Positions 16,848 to 26,158 of a stretch of DNA of 39,072 nucleotides are shown piece after piece. The DNA comes from Treponema sp. (GTDB taxonomy: Bacteria; Spirochaetota; Spirochaetia; Treponematales; Breznakiellaceae). The position numbers were made by a program, and so were the translations under genes. Under the pieces are notes generated by a model. The model saw nothing but the letters and a program-made list of their open reading frames with translations. It did not search any database and was not told the DNA's origin. The stretch lies in assembly GCA_009787795.1 (NCBI GenBank), contig WQSP01000004.1, positions 1 through 39,072 on the forward strand, given 5' to 3'. Each line of letters starts with the position of its first letter. The stretch's first letter is position 1.

Positions 16848-19388
16848 ATGAGATTTGGAGTTTTTGTTCTATTGCTGATTTTGCCCGCAGTTTACTGTTT
16901 TTCCCAGGATTCTGTTTCCGACGATTGGTATCTGGGAAGGCCCATCAGGGAAATATCCTTTTCAGGTTTGGCAAACGTGTCCAATCAGGAACTGCTTGGC
17001 ATAATGAATCCGTATGTCGGACGTTCATTCGATTATAATGTTTTCTGGGAAATTCAGGGCCGCCTTTACGCTTTGGAATATTTTGACAGAATCGAACCTT
17101 CCCTGGAACGTCATGCCTCCTCAAACGATGTGATTATCAAGTTTGCCGTTGTTGAACGTCCCGTTATCGGACGCATTAATTTTATAGGAAACTCGGGGCT
17201 TCGTCCCGCAGAGCTGCGCGACGTTATCACTTCCAGGGTGAATGACATTCACAATCAGGCAAAAGTGCGCGCGGACATAGAGGCGATTATAAAAAAATAT
17301 GTGGAGAAAGGCTATCCCAACGCGGTTGTAACAACCTCGGAGAGTCAATCCGGAACATCCACCATTACGCTTAATTTTCACATAACGGAAAACGAAAGAA
17401 TTTCCATAACAAGAATCAATTTCCACGGAAATTCAAGATTCAGCGCAAACACTTTAAGAAGCCAGCTTTCCCTTAAGCAAAGGTCTTTGGTAAATCCCGG
17501 AGCTTTCCAGGAATCAAGTCTTTTGGCGGACAGGGAAACAATTGCAAGGTATTATCACGATCGCGGATATATTGACGCTGTTGTAAGAGACGTTACGCGA
17601 TCTTTTGAAAGCGACGACAAGGGATCCAATTTGACGCTTACGTTCATGATCGAAGAGGGCGCCGAATACAGATTTGCCGGCATTACATTCGAAGGCAACG
17701 TGATTTTTGGCAACGATCATCTGGAAAAGCTCGTTACGCACAGGGTGGGCGATATTGTAAACCTGACCAGGGTGGAAATGGATTTGCAGAGAATCGCAGA
17801 CCTGTACTACGAAAACGGGTATATATTCAATTCGATAAACAGGACTCCCAACAGAAATACGGTTACGCATACCCTTTCCTATCATGTCACCATCGTGGAA
17901 AGAAGCAGGGCGTACATAGAAAACATAATTATCGTCGGAAACAACAAAACGCAGACCGAAGTCATTTTAAGGGAAATTCCGCTGGAACCGGGCGATGTTT
18001 TTTCCAGAACGAAAATTTTGGAAGCCATGACAAACCTTTACAATCTTCAGTATTTTTCCGCAATTATCCCCGAGACTCCGCCCGGAAGCGCCGAGAACTT
18101 GATGGATTTAATCTTTACTGTGGAAGAACAGCCGACAATTGACGTTCAGTTCGGAATCACGTTTTCGGGCAGCGCCGATCCGGAATCGTTCCCGATTTCC
18201 GGTCTTGTCAAACTGAACGATCGCAATGTCGGCGGCAGCGGAAACGAGTTGGGAATCGAACTGAATTCTTCGGTTGTGGATACAAGTTCTCTTGCGTTGA
18301 ATTATGTGCACAGATGGGCATTCGGTCTTCCGCTTTCGCTTGGCATCGACTTTTCCGCAAATTATTCAAGAAAACTTGCGACAATGGACAATCAGTATCC
18401 GTTCTTTAACGGCGATGAAAGCTGGGCGTATCCGGACGGTTTTATTTCCAGGGAAGAATACGATAGATACAACAGAATCCCGACAAGGGATTACCTTATG
18501 CAGTATGATCAATGGTACATTTCTTTGGGTCTTTCCACAGGCTATCGTTGGAACAATACGCCGCTTGGCAGATTCAGCATCAACGGCGGCATAAGATTCG
18601 GCATGATTAAAAACAACTATGATGAGGAATACAGGCCTTTTGATCCGATTTTAAGGGCCGGGAACGACGAATGGACACCGAGAAATTCGTTTTCGATAGG
18701 GCTTTCCCTGGACCGCCGCGATATTTTCTACGATCCTTCAAGAGGTTTTTATATTTTCCAGAGATTTGCGATCTTTGGTCTTTTCCCGGATGAAAGGGAA
18801 CATTATCTGCGAAGCGAATCGAAAATTCAGTTCTTCCGCACACTGTTTAACATACCGGTAACCGATACATGGAATTTAAAGGGCGTTTTGGCTTTCCACA
18901 CGGGGCTTTCCCTTTTAATGCATCAGCCGCACAGATTCGATTCGTCAAATCCGAACGTTCCTCCCGTTATTGATGACGGCAACAAACTTGCAGTAGACGG
19001 CATGTTTGTCGGAAGAGGATGGAATACGGCATTCAGAAACAAGGGACTGTTGCTTGTAGACAGTTGGCTTGAACTTCGCATTCCACTGGTGCAGGGAATT
19101 TTGGCGTGGGATTTTTTCTTTGATGTTGCCGCCGTTGAAACGGAACAGGGTTATTATTTTGGAACAAACTCAAGGGGAGAACCGAACTTTACCGAAGAAA
19201 ATTTGCGATTCAGTTATGGCGGCGGCTTAAGGTTTACAATGCCGCAATTTCCAATTAGAATAAGCATACTGAAGCGTTTTTTGATTCGGGACAATCAGGT
19301 TGAATGGATGCCGGGCGTGCTTGGCGGAGACAGAAACAATCCGTTTTTGGGTGTGGATCTTGTAATGTCATTTTATTTATCATATTAG
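16848..19388 (+). CDS. bamA: Outer-membrane protein assembly factor BamA
   Basis: An 846-residue Omp85 protein that folds beta-barrel proteins into the outer membrane. It has a signal peptide (FVLLLILPAVYCFSQ), five POTRA domains (each opening with a segment like IREISFSGL, IGRINFIGNSGLRP, ITRINFHGNSRFS, FAGITFEGNVIFG and IENIIIVGNNKTQ) to about residue 425, then a 16-strand barrel. The loop-6 motif reads GRGW where most BamA have RGF or RGY, and the barrel ends in SFYLSY with an aromatic terminal residue. AGGAG lies five bases before the ATG. It corresponds to T. pallidum Tp92/TP0326 in context. Confidence 0.96.
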   Translation: MRFGVFVLLLILPAVYCFSQDSVSDDWYLGRPIREISFSGLANVSNQELLGIMNPYVGRSFDYNVFWEIQGRLYALEYFDRIEPSLERHASSNDVIIKFAVVERPVIGRINFIGNSGLRPAELRDVITSRVNDIHNQAKVRADIEAIIKKYVEKGYPNAVVTTSESQSGTSTITLNFHITENERISITRINFHGNSRFSANTLRSQLSLKQRSLVNPGAFQESSLLADRETIARYYHDRGYIDAVVRDVTRSFESDDKGSNLTLTFMIEEGAEYRFAGITFEGNVIFGNDHLEKLVTHRVGDIVNLTRVEMDLQRIADLYYENGYIFNSINRTPNRNTVTHTLSYHVTIVERSRAYIENIIIVGNNKTQTEVILREIPLEPGDVFSRTKILEAMTNLYNLQYFSAIIPETPPGSAENLMDLIFTVEEQPTIDVQFGITFSGSADPESFPISGLVKLNDRNVGGSGNELGIELNSSVVDTSSLALNYVHRWAFGLPLSLGIDFSANYSRKLATMDNQYPFFNGDESWAYPDGFISREEYDRYNRIPTRDYLMQYDQWYISLGLSTGYRWNNTPLGRFSINGGIRFGMIKNNYDEEYRPFDPILRAGNDEWTPRNSFSIGLSLDRRDIFYDPSRGFYIFQRFAIFGLFPDEREHYLRSESKIQFFRTLFNIPVTDTWNLKGVLAFHTGLSLLMHQPHRFDSSNPNVPPVIDDGNKLAVDGMFVGRGWNTAFRNKGLLLVDSWLELRIPLVQGILAWDFFFDVAAVETEQGYYFGTNSRGEPNFTEENLRFSYGGGLRFTMPQFPIRISILKRFLIRDNQVEWMPGVLGGDRNNPFLGVDLVMSFYLSY

Positions 19389-19403
19389 TGCAGGAGTGAA
19401 AAA

Positions 19404-19931
19404 ATGTTTAAACGTATTATAATTTTATTGTTGCTGAGTTTTATGTGTGCGGGGTTTGCTTTTGGCCAGATGATCACAAGAGCTGCGGTGGTTGATCTTC
19501 CGCGCATCTACACGACATTCTTCAGGGAATCTGCGGCTGTAAGAGCATTTGAAGAACGCAGCGCAAGGATTCGGGCCGAGCTTGCGGCTGTGGAAAATGA
19601 AATTCAGGAACTCAGGACAAGATATTCCAATGCAATGCAAGCCGGAAATCAGGCGGAAGCTCTGCGTCTGGAATCCCAGATAAGCACAAGAAACGATTAT
19701 TACAGGCAATTGCATCAAACTCGCACCACAGAGCTTAACAACATTCGCAACAATCTTTTGCAATCCGATGTGTTCATGAGGGAAGTTCAGGAAGGCGTGA
19801 GATTTGCCGCCGAAAGCGAAGGATACACTTTGGTTTTTAATTTGCGCGACACTCAAGGATTGGTTTGGTACAGCCCTTCGATTGATATTACGGATAATGT
19901 TATTCAAAGACTTCAAAGATCCAGAAATTAA
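19404..19931 (+). CDS. Skp/OmpH-family periplasmic chaperone
   Basis: A 175-residue protein with a signal peptide (IIILLLLSFMCAGFAFGQ) followed by the OmpH pattern: a short strand (RAAVVDLPRIYTTF), a long coiled coil at about residues 45-120 (VENEIQELRTRYSNAMQAG) and a closing region (FAAESEGYTLVFNLRD). Skp holds unfolded outer-membrane proteins in the periplasm and delivers them to BamA, encoded 15 bases upstream. The ribosome binding site is CAGGAG before the ATG. Length and order match OmpH genes next to bamA in other spirochaetes. Confidence 0.92.
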   Translation: MFKRIIILLLLSFMCAGFAFGQMITRAAVVDLPRIYTTFFRESAAVRAFEERSARIRAELAAVENEIQELRTRYSNAMQAGNQAEALRLESQISTRNDYYRQLHQTRTTELNNIRNNLLQSDVFMREVQEGVRFAAESEGYTLVFNLRDTQGLVWYSPSIDITDNVIQRLQRSRN

Positions 19932-19940
19932 TTTGCTGTT

Positions 19941-22472
19941 ATGGACGTGAAAAAACCCGGTCCAATGCTTGAGCAGTACAGACGCATAAAAAACGGGCAG
20001 AAAGACAATATCCTTTTTTTCAGACTGGGTGATTTTTACGAAATGTTCGCAGAAGACGCGGTGGAAGTGTCCGCTCTTCTCAATTTGACCCTTACAAGCC
20101 GAAACGGTCTTCCCATGTGCGGCGTTCCGTATCATGCGTCGCGCACCTACATTGCGCGTCTTTTAAAACTCGGAAAAAAAATTGCCGTTTGCGAGCAGCT
20201 TACGGCTCCAGGAAAACAAAAAGTGATTGAAAGGGACGTAGTTGAAATAATTACGCCCGGCACTACGGTAGACGAGGATTTTTTGGACAAGGGAAGTTCC
20301 AATTATGTTTCCTGTCTTGCTTTTTTTAACGGTTTTCTTTCTTTTTCCTATATCGATCTTTCCACCGGCGAATTTTTTACAACGTCTTTCAACAGAAAAA
20401 GCGAACTATTAAGGCAGGAACTCGAACGCCTGTCCATAAGGGAAATGCTCGTTCAGGAATCATTATTGGAAAAAAACAGCGAAATCCTTTGCGCGATTAA
20501 CGACAGAAACGATATGGTGTTAAACCGCATTCCCGACTGGCTTTTTGATCCGATAAAGGCAAAATCAAGACTTGAAAAGCAATTCGGACTTGCCAATTTA
20601 AAGGGGTTCGGTCTGGAAGAAAACAGCCCGGAAATTGTTACTGCAGGCGCGCTTCTTGATTATCTTGATACAACATCAAAAAGCCTTCTTCCTCATGTAA
20701 GAACAATTAAAGTGTACAGGGACAGCGAATATTTGGGTTTGGACGAATCAAGCATCCGAAACCTCGAACTTTTGTCAAACCAAAGAGATTCAAGCGCGCG
20801 TTTTTCGCTTTTGGAAGTAATGGACGAGACGCGATGTTCAATGGGAAGACGTCTTTTAAAAAGGCGTATCCTTCATCCCTTGCGCGATATTGCAAAAATA
20901 AACGAACGGCTCGATTTTGTGGAACTGCTTTACAGGGAACAGAATGTTTTAAATAAACTTGGAGACCTCTTGGGCAAAACTCCCGATCTTGAACGGCTTT
21001 GTTCTCGTCTTGCAATGGACAAGGCTCATGGCAGGGATATGCTCGCGATAAAAAACGCAATCAATTCGTTTTTGGAAATCGAAAAAACAATTTTGTCGGT
21101 TGGCGCGCAGGGAACAGCGCAAATGTCGGGGGAACTTTTATCGGTCGGCGAGTTGCTGGAAAAGGGTATCTGCGAGGAACCTTCGATACTGTTAGGCGAA
21201 GGCAATCTGATTAAGGACGGTTTTAATGCGGAACTTGACAATCTGCGTTCCATCAAGGAAAACTCAAGGCAAATTTTGGAAAATTACCTGGAAGAAGAAA
21301 GGCAACAAACGGGGATTTCAAGTTTAAAGATTCGTTATAATAGGCTGATAGGCTATTATTTTGAAGTTACAAAAACGCATCTTGATAAAGTGCCGAAACA
21401 TTTTATTAGAAGGCAGGGAATTGCAAACGGCGAACGCTATTCGACAGATCGCCTTGCCTCTCTTGAATCGGAAATAAACGGCGCATCGGACAGGATATCG
21501 GAACTGGAAAAGAAGCTATTCATTGAAATACGCGACGAAGCAAAAAAAGAGCTTGTCCGTCTTGGCGAAGCCGCGCGCAGAATGGCGGAAATTGACACGG
21601 CGCAATCTCTTGCAAAAGCGGCATCAAGGCGCGGCTGGATTCGTCCCGAATTGACACAAGACGCTTCTCTGGAAATTATCGACGGACGCCACCCCGTAGT
21701 TGAAGCGCACTTGAACCGCGGCGAATATATCCCGAACAATATTTTGCTCGACACAAAAGACATATCGTTTGTAATGCTCACAGGACCCAACATGGCGGGG
21801 AAATCCACATATCTTCGCTCTGCGGCCCTTATTTCGATCATGGCGCAGGCGGGAAGTTTCGTTCCCGCCTTAAGGGCAAAAATAGGCATATGCGACAGAA
21901 TCTATTGCAGAGTTGGAGCCGCCGACAATTTGGCCCGCGGAGAATCGACTTTCCTTGTAGAAATGAACGAGACGGCTTTTATCCTGAACACGGCAACGGA
22001 AAAGAGCCTTGTCATCATGGACGAAGTGGGAAGGGGAACTGCGACCAATGACGGCCTTTCAATTGCGTGGGCTGTAAGCGAAGAGCTTATAAACAGAATA
22101 GGATGCAGAACCCTTTTTGCAACGCATTTTCACGAACTTTCGCTTTTAAATCATCCCAGGCTTGCGAACCGTTCAATGGACGTTTTGGAACAGGGAGAAA
22201 AAATCATTTTTTTAAGGAAATTGAAAGAAGGTCCTGCCGCACAGTCTTACGGCATACATGTTGCCATGCTTGCAGGTCTTTCTTCCTATGTTTTGGAAAG
22301 AGCGGGGCAAATAATGGCGCTCCTAAAGGAACGCGATGCAGATTTAAGCGAAACATTCGGAGTAAAAAACGATTCTGTTAACCCTGTCGAAACAAAGGTT
22401 AACAAAGAAAGGCAAAAGCGCACAACAAGGGAAAGTAAAAAAGAAGAAGAGCAGGCATCCCTGTTCGATTAA
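19941..22472 (+). CDS. mutS: DNA mismatch repair ATPase MutS
   Basis: An 843-residue protein of standard MutS length that recognises mismatches. It has the mismatch-probing Phe32-Tyr33-Glu34 in the N-terminal domain, connector and lever domains, clamp residues around LKIRYNRLIGYYFEVTK, Walker A with Lys621 in GPNMAGKST, Walker B in LVIMDEVGRGTATNDG and the ATHFHELSLL motif. The C-terminus is charged (KERQKRTTRESKKEEE). It lies nine bases after skp with no clear ribosome binding site. A DNA repair gene in an envelope operon is unexpected functionally, but the arrangement is shared with T. pallidum. Confidence 0.97.
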   Translation: MDVKKPGPMLEQYRRIKNGQKDNILFFRLGDFYEMFAEDAVEVSALLNLTLTSRNGLPMCGVPYHASRTYIARLLKLGKKIAVCEQLTAPGKQKVIERDVVEIITPGTTVDEDFLDKGSSNYVSCLAFFNGFLSFSYIDLSTGEFFTTSFNRKSELLRQELERLSIREMLVQESLLEKNSEILCAINDRNDMVLNRIPDWLFDPIKAKSRLEKQFGLANLKGFGLEENSPEIVTAGALLDYLDTTSKSLLPHVRTIKVYRDSEYLGLDESSIRNLELLSNQRDSSARFSLLEVMDETRCSMGRRLLKRRILHPLRDIAKINERLDFVELLYREQNVLNKLGDLLGKTPDLERLCSRLAMDKAHGRDMLAIKNAINSFLEIEKTILSVGAQGTAQMSGELLSVGELLEKGICEEPSILLGEGNLIKDGFNAELDNLRSIKENSRQILENYLEEERQQTGISSLKIRYNRLIGYYFEVTKTHLDKVPKHFIRRQGIANGERYSTDRLASLESEINGASDRISELEKKLFIEIRDEAKKELVRLGEAARRMAEIDTAQSLAKAASRRGWIRPELTQDASLEIIDGRHPVVEAHLNRGEYIPNNILLDTKDISFVMLTGPNMAGKSTYLRSAALISIMAQAGSFVPALRAKIGICDRIYCRVGAADNLARGESTFLVEMNETAFILNTATEKSLVIMDEVGRGTATNDGLSIAWAVSEELINRIGCRTLFATHFHELSLLNHPRLANRSMDVLEQGEKIIFLRKLKEGPAAQSYGIHVAMLAGLSSYVLERAGQIMALLKERDADLSETFGVKNDSVNPVETKVNKERQKRTTRESKKEEEQASLFD

Positions 22473-22476
22473 ACGC

Positions 22477-23181
22477 ATGAAAAACACATTATTAAAGGTA
22501 ATACAGTTTTTCTTTCCCGCTTCATGCGCTGTCTGCAAAAAAAATCTTTTGGACACGGACGAAATACGTCTTGGCCTTTGCCAAAATTGCAAAGAATCGA
22601 TTAAACCCATAGAAGGCGAAAAATGCAAAATTTGCGGAAAGCCACTGATTTCGGAAATTGACACATGTCTTCCCTGCAGGGAAAACAATACCCGATCCTA
22701 CGATCGTCTTTGGACGCTTTATCCGTACACGGGAAATTACCGAAAGCTTCTTGCCTCTTACAAGTTTCACAAGAACCTTTCGCTTGGCGCATTTTTTGCG
22801 TCAAATATTATATGTTTGATAAATGAAAATCCCATCCTTAAAGATGCGCAAATAATCCCCGTTCCTCCAAGACCGGGAAAGATAAAGGACACAGGCTGGG
22901 ATCAGGTTGATTGTTTGATGAACATGCTGAAAAAATCGGGAGTTGAACAGCCCGTTAACCGCTGCCTAAAACGATCAAAATCAAAAGTTCAAAAAAATTT
23001 AAACAGACAGGAAAGACTTGAAAATTTAAAGGGAAAAATTTACCTTGAAGGCGAGTCTCCAAAAAATGTTCTGATAATCGACGACGTAATTACAACAGGT
23101 TCCACAATGGAAGTATGCGCAAGTGTTCTAAAACATGGCGGAGCGCAGAAGGTATACGGTCTTTGCCTGTTTTACGATTAG
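22477..23181 (+). CDS. comF: ComF-family phosphoribosyltransferase-like protein
   Basis: A 234-residue protein starting four bases after mutS. The N-terminus has two Cys4-type zinc-binding groups (CAVCKKNL ... CQNC and CKICGKPL ... CLPC). The C-terminal PRTase fold ends with the PRPP-binding motif VLIIDDVITTGSTM. ComF proteins are needed for DNA uptake in naturally competent bacteria, and relatives (GntX) occur widely without a proven role in many. No other competence gene is visible here. The gene converges on pyrC with 10 bases between stop codons. Confidence 0.88.
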   Translation: MKNTLLKVIQFFFPASCAVCKKNLLDTDEIRLGLCQNCKESIKPIEGEKCKICGKPLISEIDTCLPCRENNTRSYDRLWTLYPYTGNYRKLLASYKFHKNLSLGAFFASNIICLINENPILKDAQIIPVPPRPGKIKDTGWDQVDCLMNMLKKSGVEQPVNRCLKRSKSKVQKNLNRQERLENLKGKIYLEGESPKNVLIIDDVITTGSTMEVCASVLKHGGAQKVYGLCLFYD

Positions 23182-23191
23182 GCGGGAAGAA

Positions 23192-24535
23192 TCAGTGCGA
23201 AGGGAATTGCGGTGATACCAGTTTGCCAAAACCCTTTTTACCCGAAAATTTACAGTCTTTCATTACAAACTCGCCCCTTACAATTGTGCAAACGGGAACG
23301 CCTGTTACTTCCATTCCGTCATAAGGGGTAGTTTTGCATTTTGAATGAAGTTCGCTTGCGCACAGGGTTTTCTTCATGTTCATGTCCGCGATTGTCAAAT
23401 CTGCGTCTGCGCCCGGTTTAAGGCATCCTTTCTGCGGATATATTCCCCAAATTTTTGCGGGGTTTTCGCTTGTAAGGCGCACAAAATCGTTAATGCCCAA
23501 TTTCCCGCTGTTTACTTCGTTCAAAAGCAGGGGAACCAGTGTTTCCGTGCCGCATAATCCTGCGGGCGATTCCCATGTTGTAACAGCTTTTTCCGCCTGC
23601 GAATGAGGCGCATGATCGCTTGCAATCATGTCAATAATTCCGTTTCCAATCGATTCCCACAAACCGTCTCTGTGAGTTTCGTCCCTGATTGGAGGCAAAA
23701 CCTTGTGGGTAAAATTTTCGCTGTCAAACAAAAGGTAGTGCGGACATGTTTCCGCAGTCAAGTCGATTCCATGCTCTCTTGCTTCGCTGCAAAGCATTGC
23801 GCCGTCGTATGATGTAACATGGTGAATGTGTATCTTGATGCCGCTTTCCTGCGCAAGACTTGCAATCACCTTGATTGCGTTCACTTCGGAAATGACAGGA
23901 CGCGCATAATCGAGCCAAAATCCGTCGGGGATTTCGCATTCGTTTTTTGCAATGGATGTAAAGTTATCGTTTATTTCGTTTGTCTCGCAATGAAAACCGA
24001 TGCGCATTCCAAGCCTTGCGCTTTCATCCATTTGTTTTGCAAGCATATCCATGGAAGGGCAGGCAAGGCTTCCTGTCGATGTTCCAAAGAAAACCTTGAA
24101 CCCCAAAGCGCCGCATTCTTTTAACGCCTTCATTTCCCCCAGATTGTCGTTGGTAAGAAGGGAAAAAAGCGCAAAATCGATGCATGATTTTTCTTTTGCA
24201 ATTTTTATTTTTTCCCTAAGAAGGTCGGGCGTGGAAGTTGCAGGAATGACATTGGGCATATCCGCCGCCAAAGTAATGCCGCCCATTGCCGCCGCAACAC
24301 TGCCGGTTTCAAAATCCTCTTTTTCGGTAAGACCGGGATCCCTGAAATGCACATGAGCGTCAATAATTCCCGGAAACACATGTTTGCCTTCTGCGTCATA
24401 TATTTCTTTCGCAGTATCCGCAGGATCAATATCCTTGATTTTTGCAATTTTTCCGTCTTTAACGGCAATGTCTCCCCGAACGCATTCTTCGGGAGAGACA
24501 AGAAAACCGTTTTTGACAATCAAATCGTAATGCAC
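23192..24535 (-). CDS. pyrC: Dihydroorotase (type I, allantoinase-like amidohydrolase)
   Basis: A 447-residue cyclic amidohydrolase. Metal and catalytic motifs are DAHVHFRDPGLTEKEDF, the likely carboxylated Lys in GFKVFFG, HCETNEI, HIHHVTSYDGAM, ETCPHYLLF and ASDHAPHS. The family includes dihydroorotase, allantoinase and hydantoinase. Dihydroorotase is the best guess because no purine-catabolism genes are nearby, but allantoinase cannot be excluded by eye. The start is GTG at 24535, one base after the stop of the preceding gene, so translation is likely coupled. It is the last gene of a four-gene minus-strand operon. Confidence 0.85.
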   Translation of the reverse strand: MHYDLIVKNGFLVSPEECVRGDIAVKDGKIAKIKDIDPADTAKEIYDAEGKHVFPGIIDAHVHFRDPGLTEKEDFETGSVAAAMGGITLAADMPNVIPATSTPDLLREKIKIAKEKSCIDFALFSLLTNDNLGEMKALKECGALGFKVFFGTSTGSLACPSMDMLAKQMDESARLGMRIGFHCETNEINDNFTSIAKNECEIPDGFWLDYARPVISEVNAIKVIASLAQESGIKIHIHHVTSYDGAMLCSEAREHGIDLTAETCPHYLLFDSENFTHKVLPPIRDETHRDGLWESIGNGIIDMIASDHAPHSQAEKAVTTWESPAGLCGTETLVPLLLNEVNSGKLGINDFVRLTSENPAKIWGIYPQKGCLKPGADADLTIADMNMKKTLCASELHSKCKTTPYDGMEVTGVPVCTIVRGEFVMKDCKFSGKKGFGKLVSPQFPSH

Positions 24536-24536
24536 A

Positions 24537-26138
24537 TTAACCCGGCACTCTTACCGACATAAGCATGCGGTTTAATGCAACCAGCGGATCTTCGTACATT
24601 TCGAACCTGAAGCGCATCTCGTAGTTTTTATCGGAAACAATTCTTATCGTTTTGTTTATGCAATCCCTGACTTCACCTGTACCGATATCGGGGAAATATT
24701 TCGGTTTTCGCGGAACAAATGTAAGGGAACTTCCGTTCCTCCTGATTTCTCCGATACCGCCCGGTATGGGAACAAGGAATACAAGGAAATCGTCTCCCTT
24801 TGCGCCGCCAACAGAAAGACTGTAACCGGATTTAAGCGAGTGAATGTTTCTCCTTCCTATCGCGGTATTTTGATCCTCGACAAAGAGATTCAACAAAAGG
24901 GGCCCCGAAGGATTGATTACAGGTTGACCCTTTCCCGAAGGTCTGTCGTCATACGGAGACGTTCGCCTTGTGCTGCCGGAAGCGAAATTTGCCAAGTCTT
25001 TGCTGTGATCGACAAATCTTTCGACCTTTTGCGCAGGGCTTGCGCTTGCGGGAACTGCAGATGAAGATGCCATTACGCGGTTTGGACTTGATCCAAGACG
25101 GCGCGACGAAAGAAGAATTATAAGTCCCAATATTAAAAGAAGAAGCAATATTCCGCCAACGATATACGGCAGCGAAGCCATCGCGGTTTGTTCCTTTTCG
25201 CTTCTCTGGTGCTCCTGCCCGGCGGGAGGTCTGACAGGCTGTGCCGTCACCGATTCACTTTGCGTTGTTTCCTGCGCGGAAGGCTCATCGCCTGTTTGGG
25301 TCTGTGCGGTTGTCCGCTCTTGTGTCTCAGGCGGCTGTGTCGTCTGTTGAGTTGTTACAGTTTGGGTGTCTCCCGAAGGCTGTGTTGTTTGCTGTGTCGA
25401 CTGCTGAGTTGTTGCTTGCGTGTCCCTCGAAGTTTGCTGAGTTGTCTGCTGTGTCGATGTTTGCGTGTCTCTCGAAGTCTGCTGAGTCGATTGTTGTGTT
25501 GTTGTTTGGGTGTCCCTCGAAGTTTGTTGTGTTGTCTGCCGCGTTGTCTGCTGGGTCTGTTGTTCCGTTGTTGTTCTTTGAACGGCAAGCCGTCCCGAAG
25601 ACGGCGGATTTCTGATCGCCTGTCCCGGCGTTACCTGAACAAAATCCAGCGTTGTGTTTCTTGAGCCAAGACGCTGTCTGGAAGCGGAAACAAGACTGTC
25701 GGTGTCATTTGCACCGATACTGACAAGAACGATTTTTTTCGGTCTGTTTGGAAGCGATTGAATGTACTGTTCGGCATAACTTAATGCCGAGCCGATATTG
25801 CTTCCGCTTTCCACCGGGTATTGCAAAAACATGCGTCCAATGATGGTTTCGATGTCTCCCACGCCCGCGATTCTTCTTGCAAGATCAAGTCTCTGGTTTT
25901 GGGAAAAGGCAATCAGGTGAAAAGTGTCGCCCACGCGAAGGAACTCATTTAAAAAAGCGCCTGTGATATAGTTGTTTACATGTTCATAAGACGAACTCAT
26001 GTTTGACGAAGTATCCAAAAGCAATACAAGATCGATGGGCGCAGACGAAGGCGTATTTGTCTGCCCAAAGGCCTTTTCAGTAACCGAACAAAAAAGAAGC
26101 CCAAAAACCAGTAATGCCGGCAAAATTGTTCTTTTCAT
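24537..26138 (-). CDS. von Willebrand A membrane protein with a Thr/Gln-repeat linker
   Basis: A 533-residue protein from the ATG at 26138, preferred because AAGGGG lies five bases upstream and it directly starts the signal peptide (MKRTILPALLVFGLLF); an upstream in-frame start at 26162 is less likely. Next comes a vWA domain (about 32-180) with an imperfect MIDAS, DTSSN where DxSxS is usual. A Thr/Gln/Ser-rich linker of about 120 residues contains 15-residue repeats built on TSRDTQ. One membrane helix lies at about residues 322-345. The C-terminal domain has an FHA-like look (IGRRNIHSLKSGYSLSVGG). The predicted topology is periplasmic vWA, spacer, helix, cytoplasmic domain. I know of similar treponemal proteins but no assigned function. 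Confidence 0.85.
   Translation of the reverse strand: MKRTILPALLVFGLLFCSVTEKAFGQTNTPSSAPIDLVLLLDTSSNMSSSYEHVNNYITGAFLNEFLRVGDTFHLIAFSQNQRLDLARRIAGVGDIETIIGRMFLQYPVESGSNIGSALSYAEQYIQSLPNRPKKIVLVSIGANDTDSLVSASRQRLGSRNTTLDFVQVTPGQAIRNPPSSGRLAVQRTTTEQQTQQTTRQTTQQTSRDTQTTTQQSTQQTSRDTQTSTQQTTQQTSRDTQATTQQSTQQTTQPSGDTQTVTTQQTTQPPETQERTTAQTQTGDEPSAQETTQSESVTAQPVRPPAGQEHQRSEKEQTAMASLPYIVGGILLLLLILGLIILLSSRRLGSSPNRVMASSSAVPASASPAQKVERFVDHSKDLANFASGSTRRTSPYDDRPSGKGQPVINPSGPLLLNLFVEDQNTAIGRRNIHSLKSGYSLSVGGAKGDDFLVFLVPIPGGIGEIRRNGSSLTFVPRKPKYFPDIGTGEVRDCINKTIRIVSDKNYEMRFRFEMYEDPLVALNRMLMSVRVPG
25386..25545. repeat. 45-bp tandem repeats encoding the TQ linker
   Basis: A core of about 10 bases, TGTCCCTCGA (TGTCTCTCGA in one copy), recurs at 25421, 25466 and 25511, exactly 45 bases apart. 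On the minus strand each unit encodes 15 residues beginning TSRDTQ. Array edges are approximate because flanking sequence keeps the same Gln/Thr-rich composition. Confidence 0.85.
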
Positions 26139-26158
26139 AATTACCCCTTTAAAACCTG

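Noticed and set aside
25386-25545. CRISPR-like array
   Set aside because: The 45-base periodicity has no separate unique spacers and stays in frame through a protein-coding linker, so it is a coding tandem repeat.
25188-25664. Cys/Leu/Arg-rich plus-strand open frame opposite the TQ linker
   Set aside because: It is the reverse complement of the repetitive Gln/Thr codons and has no independent support.
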